A stretch of 14,966 nt of DNA from Bryobacterales bacterium (lineage in GTDB: Bacteria; Acidobacteriota; Terriglobia; Bryobacterales; Bryobacteraceae): positions 1 to 14,966 of the forward strand of contig PLGA01000660.1 in NCBI GenBank assembly GCA_003139735.1. Reading direction: 5' to 3'. The notes beneath the pieces are model-generated. The model did no database searches and had not been told where the DNA came from. It saw only the letters and a program-made list of their open reading frames with translations. A program made the translations under genes and the position numbers. This document shows positions 7,432 through 14,966 of the stretch, piece after piece. Position 1 is the stretch's first letter, and each line of letters begins with the position of its first letter.

Positions 7432-10425
7432 TCATTCCTCTATCCCCGGGTTGGGATTGCGCAGCTCGGCCAGATAAGTGGTGCGAGGGCGGGTGTTGAG
7501 GTCGGCCAGCATCCCGTAGTTGAGCTTTTCGGCTTTCATCTTGGACACGCGGCTGTTGGGGTCGTTGACATCCCCGAAGATAATGGCTTCGGTGGGGCAG
7601 GTGGCCTGGCAGGCGGTCTGGATTTCGCCGTCCCGCACCTTGCGGCCCTCTTTTTCCGCGTCGATCTTGGCGGCATTGATTCGCTGCACGCAGTAAGTAC
7701 ACTTTTCCATGACGCCGCGGCTGCGCACGGTGACGTCGGGATTGTGCAACAGCTTGAGGCTGGGCGTTTCGTAATCGGAGAACAGAAAGAAATTGAAGCG
7801 GCGCACCTTGTAGGGACAGTTGTTGGAGCAGTAGCGGGTGCCGACGCAGCGGTTATAAACCATGTCGTTGAGGCCCTCGCTCGAGTGACTGGTGGCCTGC
7901 ACGGGGCAGACCAGCTCGCAGGGGGCGTTCTCGCACTGCATGCACGTGACGGGCTGATTATCGATCTCGGGATCGGCGATTTCGCCCTTGTAGTAACTGT
8001 CGACGCGGAGCCAGTGCATGGCGCGGCCGCGGCGGACCTGATCTTTGCCTACGACGGCGATGTTGTTCTCAGCCTGGCACGCCACCACGCACGCGCTGCA
8101 GCCGGTGCAGGAAGTGAGATCGATAGCCATGCCCCAGGCGTGGCCCTCGTACTTCCATTCGGGGTAGAGAGTCAGACCGCGCGGCGGGTCTTCGGAGCCG
8201 GCGTGAACGGACTCGGGATTTTTCTTGTAGTCCTCGATATCGGCGGCGCGGAAGAGGTGGCGGCGGACGTCGAGCATGTGCTCCATCTGGGTGGTAGCGA
8301 ACTCGTAGCTGCCGGAGACCTTCTTGACTTCCAGTCCGTTATCGTGCCAGAGGGCCTTGGCCGTGCGCAGGCCGTAGGGATTGAAACCGATTCCGGTACC
8401 GGCCCGCCCGGCGCGGGTCCGGCCATAGCCGAGGTGCAGGGTGACGGCGCTTTCGACGTGCCCAGGTTGAATCCACGCCGGCGCGCGCAACGAGCGTCCC
8501 TGGTAAGTCAGTTCCAGCATGTCGCCGGTGTCTACGCCGAGAAAGTGGGCGGAAGCGGGGCTGATGATGGCGGCGTTGTCCCAGGTGAGCTTGGTGATTG
8601 GCCGGGGGAGTTCCTGCAACCAGCCGTTGTTGGCAAAGCGCCCGTCGTAGATGGCGGGGTCGGGCCGGAAAATCACTTCGAACTTCCCGCCGAGCTTGGG
8701 CGAGCGGGCGGGTCCCGCGATGTTCTCGGCGTGGAGGGCCGGCTGCCTGGCGGGAAATGCCGTATTGGCCACGACGCCGTCGTGCACCGCGCGCCGCCAC
8801 CACACCTCAAAATCGGCGCCGGTGTGCTGGCCGGCCCAATAGTCTTTGACGATCTCCCGGCCGCTCTTCTCGGGTCGATCGGTGAACATCTGCAACACTT
8901 CATAGGCCGACTTGCCGCCATACAAAGGCTGGATGAGAGGCTGCTGGATGGTGGCCGTGCCATCGAACGCGCGGGCATCGCCCCAAGCCTCCAGGTAATG
9001 CGCTTCCGGCAGACGCCACTGGCAGGCGCGCGAAGTTTCGTCGTCGTAGAGGCTGAGGTGGGCGCGCACGCGGGCCTTGGTCAGGCGGTCGCGCAGCCCC
9101 AATTCGACCGGCGCGTTGAAAACCGGATTGCCGCCCAGGATGAGCAGCAGATCGACGGCGCCGGCGTCCAGGTCCTTCACCAGATCCTCAAGAGAGGCCA
9201 CCTGATCGACGGGATCGGCCTCGATGGGGTCGGTGTTGAAGACGGTCTTGCCGACGTTGCCGAGGCTGGCATTCATGGCGTGCGCAAAAGCATGCACCAC
9301 GGGCGGCTGATGCTCGCCGGCGATCACCAGGCTGGCGCCTTTATTGCGCGCCAAGTCCCTGCCGATCTCGTCGACCCACTTATAGATGTCGTGGTTCTCG
9401 CCCGATTCGGGCCCGCGCCCCGTGCCGACGGCGGCGGTCAACGCCCCGGCGAAAACTTCGATATCGGCGGCGCGCAGCGGGAGACGGTGATCGGCCTTCG
9501 AACCCGTGGGCGTGGGCATGGGCTCGACCACATAAAGCCGGTTCATGGCGGTCTGGTTGCCACGCACGCGGCGCCGGGCAGCGAACTGGCGGGCGTAACG
9601 CAAGCTGGCCGGGCCGGAGGCCAGGAAATCCGAATCGATGGAAACCACCACGTTGGCGGCGGAAAGGTCGTAGTACGTGTTCACGGGCTGGCCGAAAGCC
9701 ATAACGGCTCCGGCGCGCGCGCTGTGCGGACCGGCGGGCTCCCACTGATGCCACTTCAGGGCCGGGAAAAGCTGGCGTATTTGCCGGAGCTGATCGGCCA
9801 TGGTGGGCGAGGTGACGGTTTCGGTGAGGATGCGTATGCCGGCGCCGCTCTTGGCCTTCTGTTCCGACAGGATCCCGCGCAAAGCCCCGTAGAACGTGCT
9901 CCAGGAACGGATTTCGCCCGAATAGGTGGCGGTGGCCATGCGGTCCGGATCGTAAAGCTGCAGGACCGAGGCTTGGGAGAACGCGTCGCAAGCTCCCAGC
10001 GTGGCGGGGTGTTCGGGGTTGCCTTCGATCTTGGTGGGCCGGCCTTCGTGGCTCTCGGCGAGAACGCCGGTGGCGACGCCATTCAGGGTGGTGGCGGTGG
10101 CGTAGAAAAGCGGCCGGCCCGGGATGAGATCTTCCGGCTGCCGCACGTAGGGCGTGATGTACTCGGTGGGCTGGCGGGTGCAGGCGGATAATCCGGCCAG
10201 CGCGAGCGAGGCCCCCATGAGCTTCAGGAAATTGCGGCGGCCCTTGACAGGGTCTTCATCCTCGCTCCAGCCCACCGCCTGACGCGGGAATTCGCGCTCC
10301 ATCAAATCCTGGAATTCGGGCGTGGCCGCGAGCTCGTCGAGGCTGCGCCAATAGTCGCGCCCGTGCGCGCCCTGGAGCCGCGCTCGTACCGCGGCGAGAT
10401 CGAGTTTCTTGCGTGGATCCATCAT
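7432..10425 (-). CDS. actB: Alternative complex III subunit B (Mo-bisPGD-like/ferredoxin fusion)
   Basis: Periplasmic iron-sulfur subunit of the quinol-oxidising ACIII, carrying electrons toward the cytochrome subunits. The 997-residue product begins with an extended Tat region of the MoCo_extend_TAT type: about 60 residues, then RRNFLKLMG (R63-R64), a hydrophobic stretch and LSAC, a lipobox-like site with C82. A long molybdopterin-oxidoreductase-like domain follows (about 90-730); in characterised ACIII it has no metal cofactor. The C-terminal ferredoxin domain has C773, C776, C779, C783; CMQCENAPCELVCP; CVGTRYCSNNCPYK (C860, C866, C870); and a final KCTYC...CQATCP set. T863 replaces one cysteine in the third motif, as expected for the [3Fe-4S] site. 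The ATG at 10425 was chosen because its ATGA overlaps the actA stop by 4 bases; a GTG at 10434 is an alternative. No actC follows. Confidence 0.93.
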   Translation of the reverse strand: MMDPRKKLDLAAVRARLQGAHGRDYWRSLDELAATPEFQDLMEREFPRQAVGWSEDEDPVKGRRNFLKLMGASLALAGLSACTRQPTEYITPYVRQPEDLIPGRPLFYATATTLNGVATGVLAESHEGRPTKIEGNPEHPATLGACDAFSQASVLQLYDPDRMATATYSGEIRSWSTFYGALRGILSEQKAKSGAGIRILTETVTSPTMADQLRQIRQLFPALKWHQWEPAGPHSARAGAVMAFGQPVNTYYDLSAANVVVSIDSDFLASGPASLRYARQFAARRRVRGNQTAMNRLYVVEPMPTPTGSKADHRLPLRAADIEVFAGALTAAVGTGRGPESGENHDIYKWVDEIGRDLARNKGASLVIAGEHQPPVVHAFAHAMNASLGNVGKTVFNTDPIEADPVDQVASLEDLVKDLDAGAVDLLLILGGNPVFNAPVELGLRDRLTKARVRAHLSLYDDETSRACQWRLPEAHYLEAWGDARAFDGTATIQQPLIQPLYGGKSAYEVLQMFTDRPEKSGREIVKDYWAGQHTGADFEVWWRRAVHDGVVANTAFPARQPALHAENIAGPARSPKLGGKFEVIFRPDPAIYDGRFANNGWLQELPRPITKLTWDNAAIISPASAHFLGVDTGDMLELTYQGRSLRAPAWIQPGHVESAVTLHLGYGRTRAGRAGTGIGFNPYGLRTAKALWHDNGLEVKKVSGSYEFATTQMEHMLDVRRHLFRAADIEDYKKNPESVHAGSEDPPRGLTLYPEWKYEGHAWGMAIDLTSCTGCSACVVACQAENNIAVVGKDQVRRGRAMHWLRVDSYYKGEIADPEIDNQPVTCMQCENAPCELVCPVQATSHSSEGLNDMVYNRCVGTRYCSNNCPYKVRRFNFFLFSDYETPSLKLLHNPDVTVRSRGVMEKCTYCVQRINAAKIDAEKEGRKVRDGEIQTACQATCPTEAIIFGDVNDPNSRVSKMKAEKLNYGMLADLNTRPRTTYLAELRNPNPGIEE

Positions 10426-11081
10426 CGGTGGCACGTATTGCAGCTTGTGAGCGTGCGAGCGTCCTGAATGCCGTATTGCTTAACGAGCCGGAGGCCGATT
10501 TCCACCTGATCCCCGGCGGGATGGTAGCCCATGGTGGTGACGAACTCGCGCGGACGGACATACTTTTCGGGCGCGCGGTGGCAATCGAGGCACCAGGACA
10601 TTTCGAGCGTGTTTACCTGGCGGGTGAGCGGCATGAGGTCGATCCGGCCGTGGCAGCTCTCGCAGCCGATCCCCTTATCGATATGAATGCTGTGATTGAA
10701 GTAGACGAAATCCGGCAGATCGTGGACCCTGGTCCATTGGATGGAGGTTCCGGTGCGGAAACTGGCGCGCACCGGCTCGAGGGTGGCGCTCGTGAGCCAG
10801 ATCTGCGAGTGGCAGTTCATGCAGGTCTTGGTGGGCGGGATGTTGGCGAAGCTGGAGGTTTCGACGGTGGTGTGGCAGTAACGGCAATCCAGGCCGAGCC
10901 CTCCGACGTGGTGCTCGTGGCTGAAGGGAACGGGCTGCTGGCGCTGCCCGGCAATGCGCGTGACCCAGGCGGAGCTATTAAGCTCAAAGCCGACCCAGCC
11001 GAGGAAGGCCACGACGAAGACCGCGCCGAAAATCGTGAAACGCGCGATGGCGTTGGCGCCGTGATGAAAGAGCTGGGACAT
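10422..11081 (-). CDS. actA: Alternative complex III subunit A, pentaheme cytochrome c
   Basis: A 219-residue membrane-anchored cytochrome c of the ACIII ActA type, which takes electrons from ActB on the periplasmic side. One N-terminal transmembrane segment (about residues 13-32, FTIFGAVFVVAFLGW) anchors the protein. Five CXXCH heme sites are visible: C66-C69-H70, C87-C90-H91, C140-C143-H144, C164-C167-H168 and C214-C217-H218, the last two residues before the end. FSHEHH near residue 53 and FNHSIH near 128 offer extra histidines that could be distal heme ligands. The start is an ATG at 11081 with only a weak GGGA upstream. Its stop overlaps the actB start, so the two are translationally coupled. 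A quinol:cytochrome relay is well supported by the pair; the missing membrane subunits are not in the window. Confidence 0.92.
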   Translation of the reverse strand: MSQLFHHGANAIARFTIFGAVFVVAFLGWVGFELNSSAWVTRIAGQRQQPVPFSHEHHVGGLGLDCRYCHTTVETSSFANIPPTKTCMNCHSQIWLTSATLEPVRASFRTGTSIQWTRVHDLPDFVYFNHSIHIDKGIGCESCHGRIDLMPLTRQVNTLEMSWCLDCHRAPEKYVRPREFVTTMGYHPAGDQVEIGLRLVKQYGIQDARTLTSCNTCHR

Positions 11082-11326
11082 GATCTACGATTGTCCCATT
11101 TCGAGGGCGTGAGCTTTTTCGTTAGGCATCGGGAGAACAGGAACCGCTCCAAGCGTCCGTCTGTGGCACATCCCTAATAGTTTCTCGCGAATCGACCTCA
11201 TCTAACGGATGCGTGAGGAAGCAATTTGTTTCAACGGAAACGCATGAGTGAGAAATATTACGAAACGGGCGGATGTGGCTGAGGGGCAAGGCGGGAGGTG
11301 GCGGGGTAATCACCGGGGAAAGCGAG
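11082..11326. other. Intergenic region upstream of actA
   Basis: This 245-base gap between the DUF5995 stop and the actA start should hold the actAB promoter. It is more AT-rich at 11221-11270. I found no -35/-10 pair with good spacing on the minus strand, no hairpin with a T-run and no small gene with coding character. Confidence 0.4.
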
Positions 11327-12049
11327 CTACGGCACGGGGACCAGCAGGGTCTTGCCGATGACGGCCGTGAAGCCGTCGAGCATATCCATGAAGCTCGCGG
11401 CGAGCAACGGGTCCGGGCGGAACGCGGTAAGATGCGAAGCGTTGAGCCAGGCCGACTCCCGGGCCGCGCTGACGTTCCAAGCGGCGACGGTGTCTTCGAG
11501 GCTCGAAACGGGAGGGAGGGCATCGCCGGGCAGACGGACATTGAGGGTGCGTTTGGCGGTTTCCACGAGACTGTCGAGCGTGGAGTTGAGGGCGGTGTAG
11601 TCGTTGTAGTGCGTTCCGCCGCGATCGGGAGCCGTGCCGGTGGCCTGACAGGTGGCGACGATGGCCTGCGGCAGATCACGATTAATATGGGCGTTGATGC
11701 CCGCCAGCGCGAACTGAATGCGCGCGATGGCGGTTTGGGCACGGCTGTGGAACAAGATCTGCCAGCAATCGGGCGCCGGCTGCCCGGAGAGCGAGGAAGC
11801 GAGGGCGGAGAAGTAGAGGCGCGCGAATTGCACGTCGAGCTGGGCAAGCCAAGCCGGGTCCGTGAAGCCCCCGGCTGCAACCCGCGCCTCCACCGCCTGC
11901 GTCACTTGCAGGTATAGCCAGTTGAACCATTTGAGGCCATCCGCATCGGCGCAAGCGGCGTCGATGGTCTGAAGAATGCGGAGGACGTCCGGAATCGACT
12001 GGGGAGTGGACAGCACGGCGGCAAGGAGGGTGGAGTCGTAGGGAAACAT
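11327..12049 (-). CDS. DUF5995 family protein
   Basis: A 240-residue protein of the DUF5995 family, whose function is unknown. No signal peptide or membrane segment is visible. The best family signature is the central stretch from FHSRAQTAIARIQFALAG (about residues 100-117) to INAHINRDLP (118-127), followed by GGTHYNDYTALN. The histidines and aspartates in HSRAQ, HINRDL and THYND could form a metal or catalytic site (inference). The ATG at 12049 was chosen over an in-frame TTG at 12061; neither has a clear Shine-Dalgarno. The gene lies 172 bases downstream of DUF72 and 245 bases upstream of actA on the same strand, so it is probably its own transcription unit. Nothing ties it to electron transfer beyond its position. 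Confidence 0.75.
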   Translation of the reverse strand: MFPYDSTLLAAVLSTPQSIPDVLRILQTIDAACADADGLKWFNWLYLQVTQAVEARVAAGGFTDPAWLAQLDVQFARLYFSALASSLSGQPAPDCWQILFHSRAQTAIARIQFALAGINAHINRDLPQAIVATCQATGTAPDRGGTHYNDYTALNSTLDSLVETAKRTLNVRLPGDALPPVSSLEDTVAAWNVSAARESAWLNASHLTAFRPDPLLAASFMDMLDGFTAVIGKTLLVPVP

Positions 12050-12075
12050 GGTCAGTGGCAAGGACTAAGAATCTA

Positions 12076-12124
12076 AGACCGCTCCAAGGTGCGAGGCCGG
12101 TATTGCGGAATCCCTAGGCGGTCT
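12076..12124. repeat. Short inverted repeat in the DUF5995 leader
   Basis: AGACCGC (12076-12082) and GCGGTCT (12118-12124) are perfect 7-base complements 35 bases apart. They lie between the DUF72 stop and the DUF5995 start. The repeat could be a leader hairpin, but a match of this length can also arise by chance. Confidence 0.3.
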
Positions 12125-12138
12125 CGCGACTTCCGGTA

Positions 12139-12147
12139 AGGATAGCA
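12139..12147 (-). promoter_or_regulatory. Possible extended -10 element upstream of DUF5995
   Basis: On the minus strand TGC-TATCCT resembles an extended -10 site about 90 bases before the ATG at 12049. No good -35 is visible. It is offered only because it lies in the one gap where a promoter for this gene is expected. Confidence 0.2.
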
Positions 12148-12200
12148 CAGAAGGAAGAGGACGCTTCGTGGAAAACTACCGGCGCCAGACCGGGCCGGGC

Positions 12201-12221
12201 GGGCGAGGCAGTGCCTCGCCC
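12201..12221. repeat. 10-bp palindrome at the DUF72 stop
   Basis: GGGCGAGGCA (12201-12210) and TGCCTCGCCC (12212-12221) are perfect complements around one central base. The element touches the DUF72 stop codon at 12222-12224 and is transcribed at the 3' end of that gene. No T-run follows on the minus strand, so it may be a dispersed palindrome or mRNA-end hairpin rather than a standard terminator. Confidence 0.65.
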
Positions 12222-13160
12222 CTACTCTACGAGCGACAGGATGGTGAGCGGGGCGTTGCCTTCCAGGCGGTTGTTCACGAAGAGGAAGAGCATGCGCTTG
12301 TCCTCTTTCGCGCGGCCGATCAGGATGCGCATGGAATCGCGGGCTTCGGGGTTGGGGTCCTTGATCTCGGCGTAAGGAGAGAACGCCGCCACGGCCTCTT
12401 CGTACATGCGGCCGCGGCGCAGCAGGGCGCGGCAAACCTGAAAATCGGCCGTGGCCGAATCCGCTATGGCGGTCTGAACCCGCAATTCCGGCATGCGCGA
12501 CCAGGCGTTATAGACGTGCGCCGCGTGGTGGCCTCGCAGGCACGCGAAGTAATCGTTCGCCAGGAATTCGGGGTTGCGGATTTCCACGGCATAGCGGAAA
12601 TCGGGCGGCAGTGCGGCCAGGAACGGGTCCAGACGGTCCAGGAATTCGGAAAGCTCCGCACGCATCGAGCCGAACTCGAAAATCACCAGGGCCGTCTTAT
12701 CGCGGTACGGCATCAGCGGGCGGAGGAACATGTCCGCAATCGCGCGGGCGTCGAGGAACATTTCGTTTTTCTTGCCGCCCCGCGGTCCGTAGCGCGGATG
12801 CGTGGGGAACGCCTGGCAGGTGATCTGTTCGGGCGCTTTGAAGGCGAAACGGAAGCCCGCCGGGACGCGCGCGAAGAGCTTGCGCCAGAAATCGTCCGTG
12901 GGGAACTGGTAGAAGGCGAAATCGCCGCACACGGTGGGGAACGTTTCGGCGTATTCGCGCAGGCATTCGGCCTGAAACGCGGATTGCGAAAACCGCCCGC
13001 GCGCCAGGTACCGCTCGCGCGTGTAGACCTGCCCAATCCAGCCTTCGTACTTCCAGGAACTGCCGCCGATGAAGATGCCCTGCCCCGCCAGGGCCTTCAG
13101 GCGCGCGGCCAGAGCGTCGCGGTCGAATGCGCCGGGTTCGTCGAACAGAGAGCCTACCAC
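12222..13160 (-). CDS. DUF72 family protein (YecE-like)
   Basis: A 312-residue protein of the DUF72 family, which has a TIM-barrel fold and no settled function. Recognisable family segments are IGGSSWKYEGW (31-41), the YAETFPTVCGDFAFYQFPT stretch, FRFAFKAPEQIT, ALVIFEFGSM, FRYAVEIRNPEF, and FVNNRLEGNAPLTI near the C-terminus, which matches the usual FNN..GhAp ending. No export signal is seen, so it should be cytosolic. The start is a GTG at 13160, overlapping the end of the gamma-glutamyltransferase gene by 7 bases; no other start lies nearby in frame. The overlap implies translational coupling with that gene. A short palindrome abuts its stop codon. Confidence 0.88.
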   Translation of the reverse strand: MVGSLFDEPGAFDRDALAARLKALAGQGIFIGGSSWKYEGWIGQVYTRERYLARGRFSQSAFQAECLREYAETFPTVCGDFAFYQFPTDDFWRKLFARVPAGFRFAFKAPEQITCQAFPTHPRYGPRGGKKNEMFLDARAIADMFLRPLMPYRDKTALVIFEFGSMRAELSEFLDRLDPFLAALPPDFRYAVEIRNPEFLANDYFACLRGHHAAHVYNAWSRMPELRVQTAIADSATADFQVCRALLRRGRMYEEAVAAFSPYAEIKDPNPEARDSMRILIGRAKEDKRMLFLFVNNRLEGNAPLTILSLVE

Positions 13161-14966
13161 GCTTGCGAATTCCGGTAGTAGAACGGGTCGGCGCCGGCCT
13201 CGATCAGCCCGCTGGGATTGAACCGTATGATCACCGGCGCGGCCCCGCTGTTGTAACGGCTGCGGACCTCCACCAGGTGCTTCCGGGCGGCCATCTCAGC
13301 CGCAAGGTTGGGCGGCATGCGCTCGTCGAGCAGCAGGCTGCCGGGCCGCATGGCGTGATTGTCGAAGCTCGAGACCAGATGGTCTGTCCCGAAGCGCGGC
13401 GCCTCCACGGCCGCCTCCGCGTTCATGCCGAAAAAGATGGAATCGAAGAGGACTTGAAGCAGCGCCTGATCCTGGTCGTCCCCGCCCGGAGTGGATAGCG
13501 TAATCAAGGTTCCGTCGGGATTGGTGACCAGCGTGGGGCTGAGCGTCACGCGCGGGCGTTTGCCGCCGGCCAGCTCGTTGGGATGGCCGGGCACCAGCAG
13601 GAAGCTCTGGGCGCGCTGGGAGAGCGGTATGCCGGTATCGCCGGCGATGTAGGTGGGCATCCAGCCGCCCGAGGGGGTGGCGGAAAAGGCCACGCCGTCC
13701 TTATCGATGGCGTCCACGCAGGTGGTGTCCTTGGCCTTCAGCTCATCGTCGATGGTGCGGCGGTCGATGTTCGAATAGAAGGGATGCTGGGGCGGGTTGG
13801 GTTCCACGTCGCCGGGGCGGAAGTCGAGCGAAGCCTCATCGCCGATCAACTTGCGGCGCTCGGCCGCGTAATCCTTCGAGAGCAGGCGCTCCTCGGGGAT
13901 GCGCACGAATTTCGGGTCGCCATAGTAGGTATCGCGGTCGGCGTAGGCCAGTTTCAGGGCTTCCACGAGGGTCTGGATATATTGCGCGGAATTCACCCCC
14001 ATGGCGCGGAGGTCGTAGCCCTCCAGCATATTCAGGGTCTCGATCATGGCCGGACCCTGGCTCCAAAAGCCCGGTTTGTAGACGGTATAGCCGTGAAAGG
14101 TGGTGGAAACGGGGGCCTCGGGCTCGATGCGGAAGGCCGCCATATCTTCGTAGCGCAGCAGGCCGCCGTTCTTCTGGGAAAAATCGCCGATGCGGCGGGC
14201 GATATCGCCGCGATAGAAGAAGTCGCGAACGGCGTCCATGGCCTTCTCGCGGCTGGCGCCGGAGGCCAGGGCCTGTTTCTCGACCGCGACCATGGAGCGC
14301 AGGGTGCGCGCCAGGTCCGGCTGTCGCAGAATCTCGCCGGGCCGGGGGACGTACCCATTGGGCAGGAAGACACGGCGGGAAGCCGGCCAACGCATCAGGT
14401 ATTCGGCGGCGCCCGCGATGGCGTTGGAACGCATCTCGTCAATCGGGAAGCCGTCGGCCAGCTCGATGGCCGGCTCCACGGCCTCGGCGAAAGACTTGGT
14501 TCCAAAATCGCGTAGGGCCACCAGCGCGGCGTCCGGCGTACCGGGGACCAGCGCCGGCAGGATGCCCACCACCGGCAGCCAGGCCTTCAGGCCCTTGGCC
14601 TCGGGCGGACCCTCCATTTCTTCATCGGTCACCTTGTGCTGGCGGAAAAAGTCGGCGGTGGCGAGTTTTGGCATGGTTCCCACGCCGGCGATGGCGTAGA
14701 CTTTGCCATCCTTGGTACGGATCAGAATGGGCGATTCTCCGCCGAGGCCGAGATGGGAAAACTCCGCCACGTCCGCCGCGAGCAGGGCCGCGACGCCCGC
14801 ATCCACGGCATTGCCGCCGCTGAAGAGCATGCGCATGCCGGCCTCGGTTGAGTATTCGCTGCCCGCCGCCACGGCTCCATGCGTGCCGCGAGAGGGGTAA
14901 CGGATCAGACGCGCCTGCGGTTGCCGCTGCTGCCCGAGACAGAAGGCCAATAGCAGAATTGAGACG
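13154..14966 (-). CDS. Gamma-glutamyltransferase, 5' end beyond window
   Basis: Exported N-terminal nucleophile hydrolase of the gamma-glutamyltranspeptidase family, which cleaves gamma-glutamyl bonds in glutathione and related peptides after cutting itself into two subunits. Family motifs are GGNAVDAGVAALLA, LLSKDYAAERRKLI, TPGGDDQDQALLQVLFDSI and EAAVEAPRFG. The predicted self-cleavage and nucleophile Thr is the first Thr of DTTCVDAIDKDG (codon 13724-13726), and SGGWMPTYIAGDTGIPL follows. The frame is open to the right edge. The last codons read VSILLLAFCLGQQ, the hydrophobic end of a signal peptide, so the start is outside the window and the TTG at 14950 is internal. More than 600 residues are encoded, slightly above the usual 550-590. 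Oddities are LGLGGESP in place of the usual Gly-rich GxGGGGF loop and a Cys after the Thr pair. It may be a relative with another gamma-glutamyl substrate. Confidence 0.9.
   Translation of the reverse strand, partial: VSILLLAFCLGQQRQPQARLIRYPSRGTHGAVAAGSEYSTEAGMRMLFSGGNAVDAGVAALLAADVAEFSHLGLGGESPILIRTKDGKVYAIAGVGTMPKLATADFFRQHKVTDEEMEGPPEAKGLKAWLPVVGILPALVPGTPDAALVALRDFGTKSFAEAVEPAIELADGFPIDEMRSNAIAGAAEYLMRWPASRRVFLPNGYVPRPGEILRQPDLARTLRSMVAVEKQALASGASREKAMDAVRDFFYRGDIARRIGDFSQKNGGLLRYEDMAAFRIEPEAPVSTTFHGYTVYKPGFWSQGPAMIETLNMLEGYDLRAMGVNSAQYIQTLVEALKLAYADRDTYYGDPKFVRIPEERLLSKDYAAERRKLIGDEASLDFRPGDVEPNPPQHPFYSNIDRRTIDDELKAKDTTCVDAIDKDGVAFSATPSGGWMPTYIAGDTGIPLSQRAQSFLLVPGHPNELAGGKRPRVTLSPTLVTNPDGTLITLSTPGGDDQDQALLQVLFDSIFFGMNAEAAVEAPRFGTDHLVSSFDNHAMRPGSLLLDERMPPNLAAEMAARKHLVEVRSRYNSGAAPVIIRFNPSGLIEAGADPFYYRNSQAW

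Noticed and set aside
7414..10191. Very long plus-strand open frame opposite actB (925 codons)
   Set aside because: It is antisense to a gene with clear Tat, Fe-S and domain motifs. High GC content keeps the opposite frame open; its product is low-complexity with no recognisable domain.
10432..10434. GTG at 10434 as the actB start
   Set aside because: The ATG at 10425 gives the usual 4-base ATGA overlap with the actA stop and is the more common codon, though GTG cannot be excluded.
14948..14950. TTG at 14950 as the start of gamma-glutamyltransferase
   Set aside because: The frame continues upstream to the window edge and encodes hydrophobic signal-peptide residues, so the true start lies outside.

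Overview
This is a GC-rich bacterial chromosomal segment holding eight protein-coding genes (one cut by the right window edge) and four palindromic intergenic elements. The organism is most likely an Acidobacteriota member of the Bryobacterales/Solibacterales type. That placement is inference: it rests on an alternative complex III (ACIII) pair of genes, a Tat-exported GH20-type enzyme set in a soil-bacterium-like gene mix, DUF5995 and DUF72 genes, and intergenic hairpins of the 'ACGCGGAG'/'TGAACACGGA' kinds that I associate with such genomes. No rRNA, tRNA, CRISPR array, transposase or phage gene was seen.

Left part (1-5640). A secreted GH20-like beta-N-acetylhexosaminidase on the minus strand (35-2356) is divergent from a phosphoenolpyruvate carboxylase on the plus strand (about 2620-5409). 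Their shared 263-base spacer carries a large inverted repeat built of 8-base tandem units. A second large inverted repeat, 37-base arms with one mismatch, starts 8 bases after the ppc stop.

Middle (5639-11081). A stand-alone cobalamin-binding radical SAM protein on the plus strand converges on a minus-strand actA-actB pair: a pentaheme cytochrome c and a 997-residue Tat-type molybdopterin-oxidoreductase-like/ferredoxin fusion. These two are translationally coupled (ATGA overlap) and would form the periplasmic electron-transfer arm of ACIII. The quinol-oxidising membrane subunit gene actC, which normally follows actB, is absent here; the radical SAM gene occupies that place.

Right part (11327-14966). 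Also on the minus strand are a DUF5995 protein, a DUF72 (YecE-like) protein, and a gamma-glutamyltransferase whose 3' end overlaps the DUF72 start by 7 bases. The gamma-glutamyltransferase reading frame stays open to the right edge and shows the end of a signal peptide there, so its start lies outside the window.

The genes look like ordinary housekeeping and accessory functions rather than one integrated system. The points most worth a second look are the orphan actAB pair, a PEP carboxylase that keeps its catalytic residues but lacks two of the four residues of the E. coli aspartate-inhibition site, the radical SAM protein with an unassigned C-terminal region, and the four intergenic palindromes, three of which lie next to stop codons.
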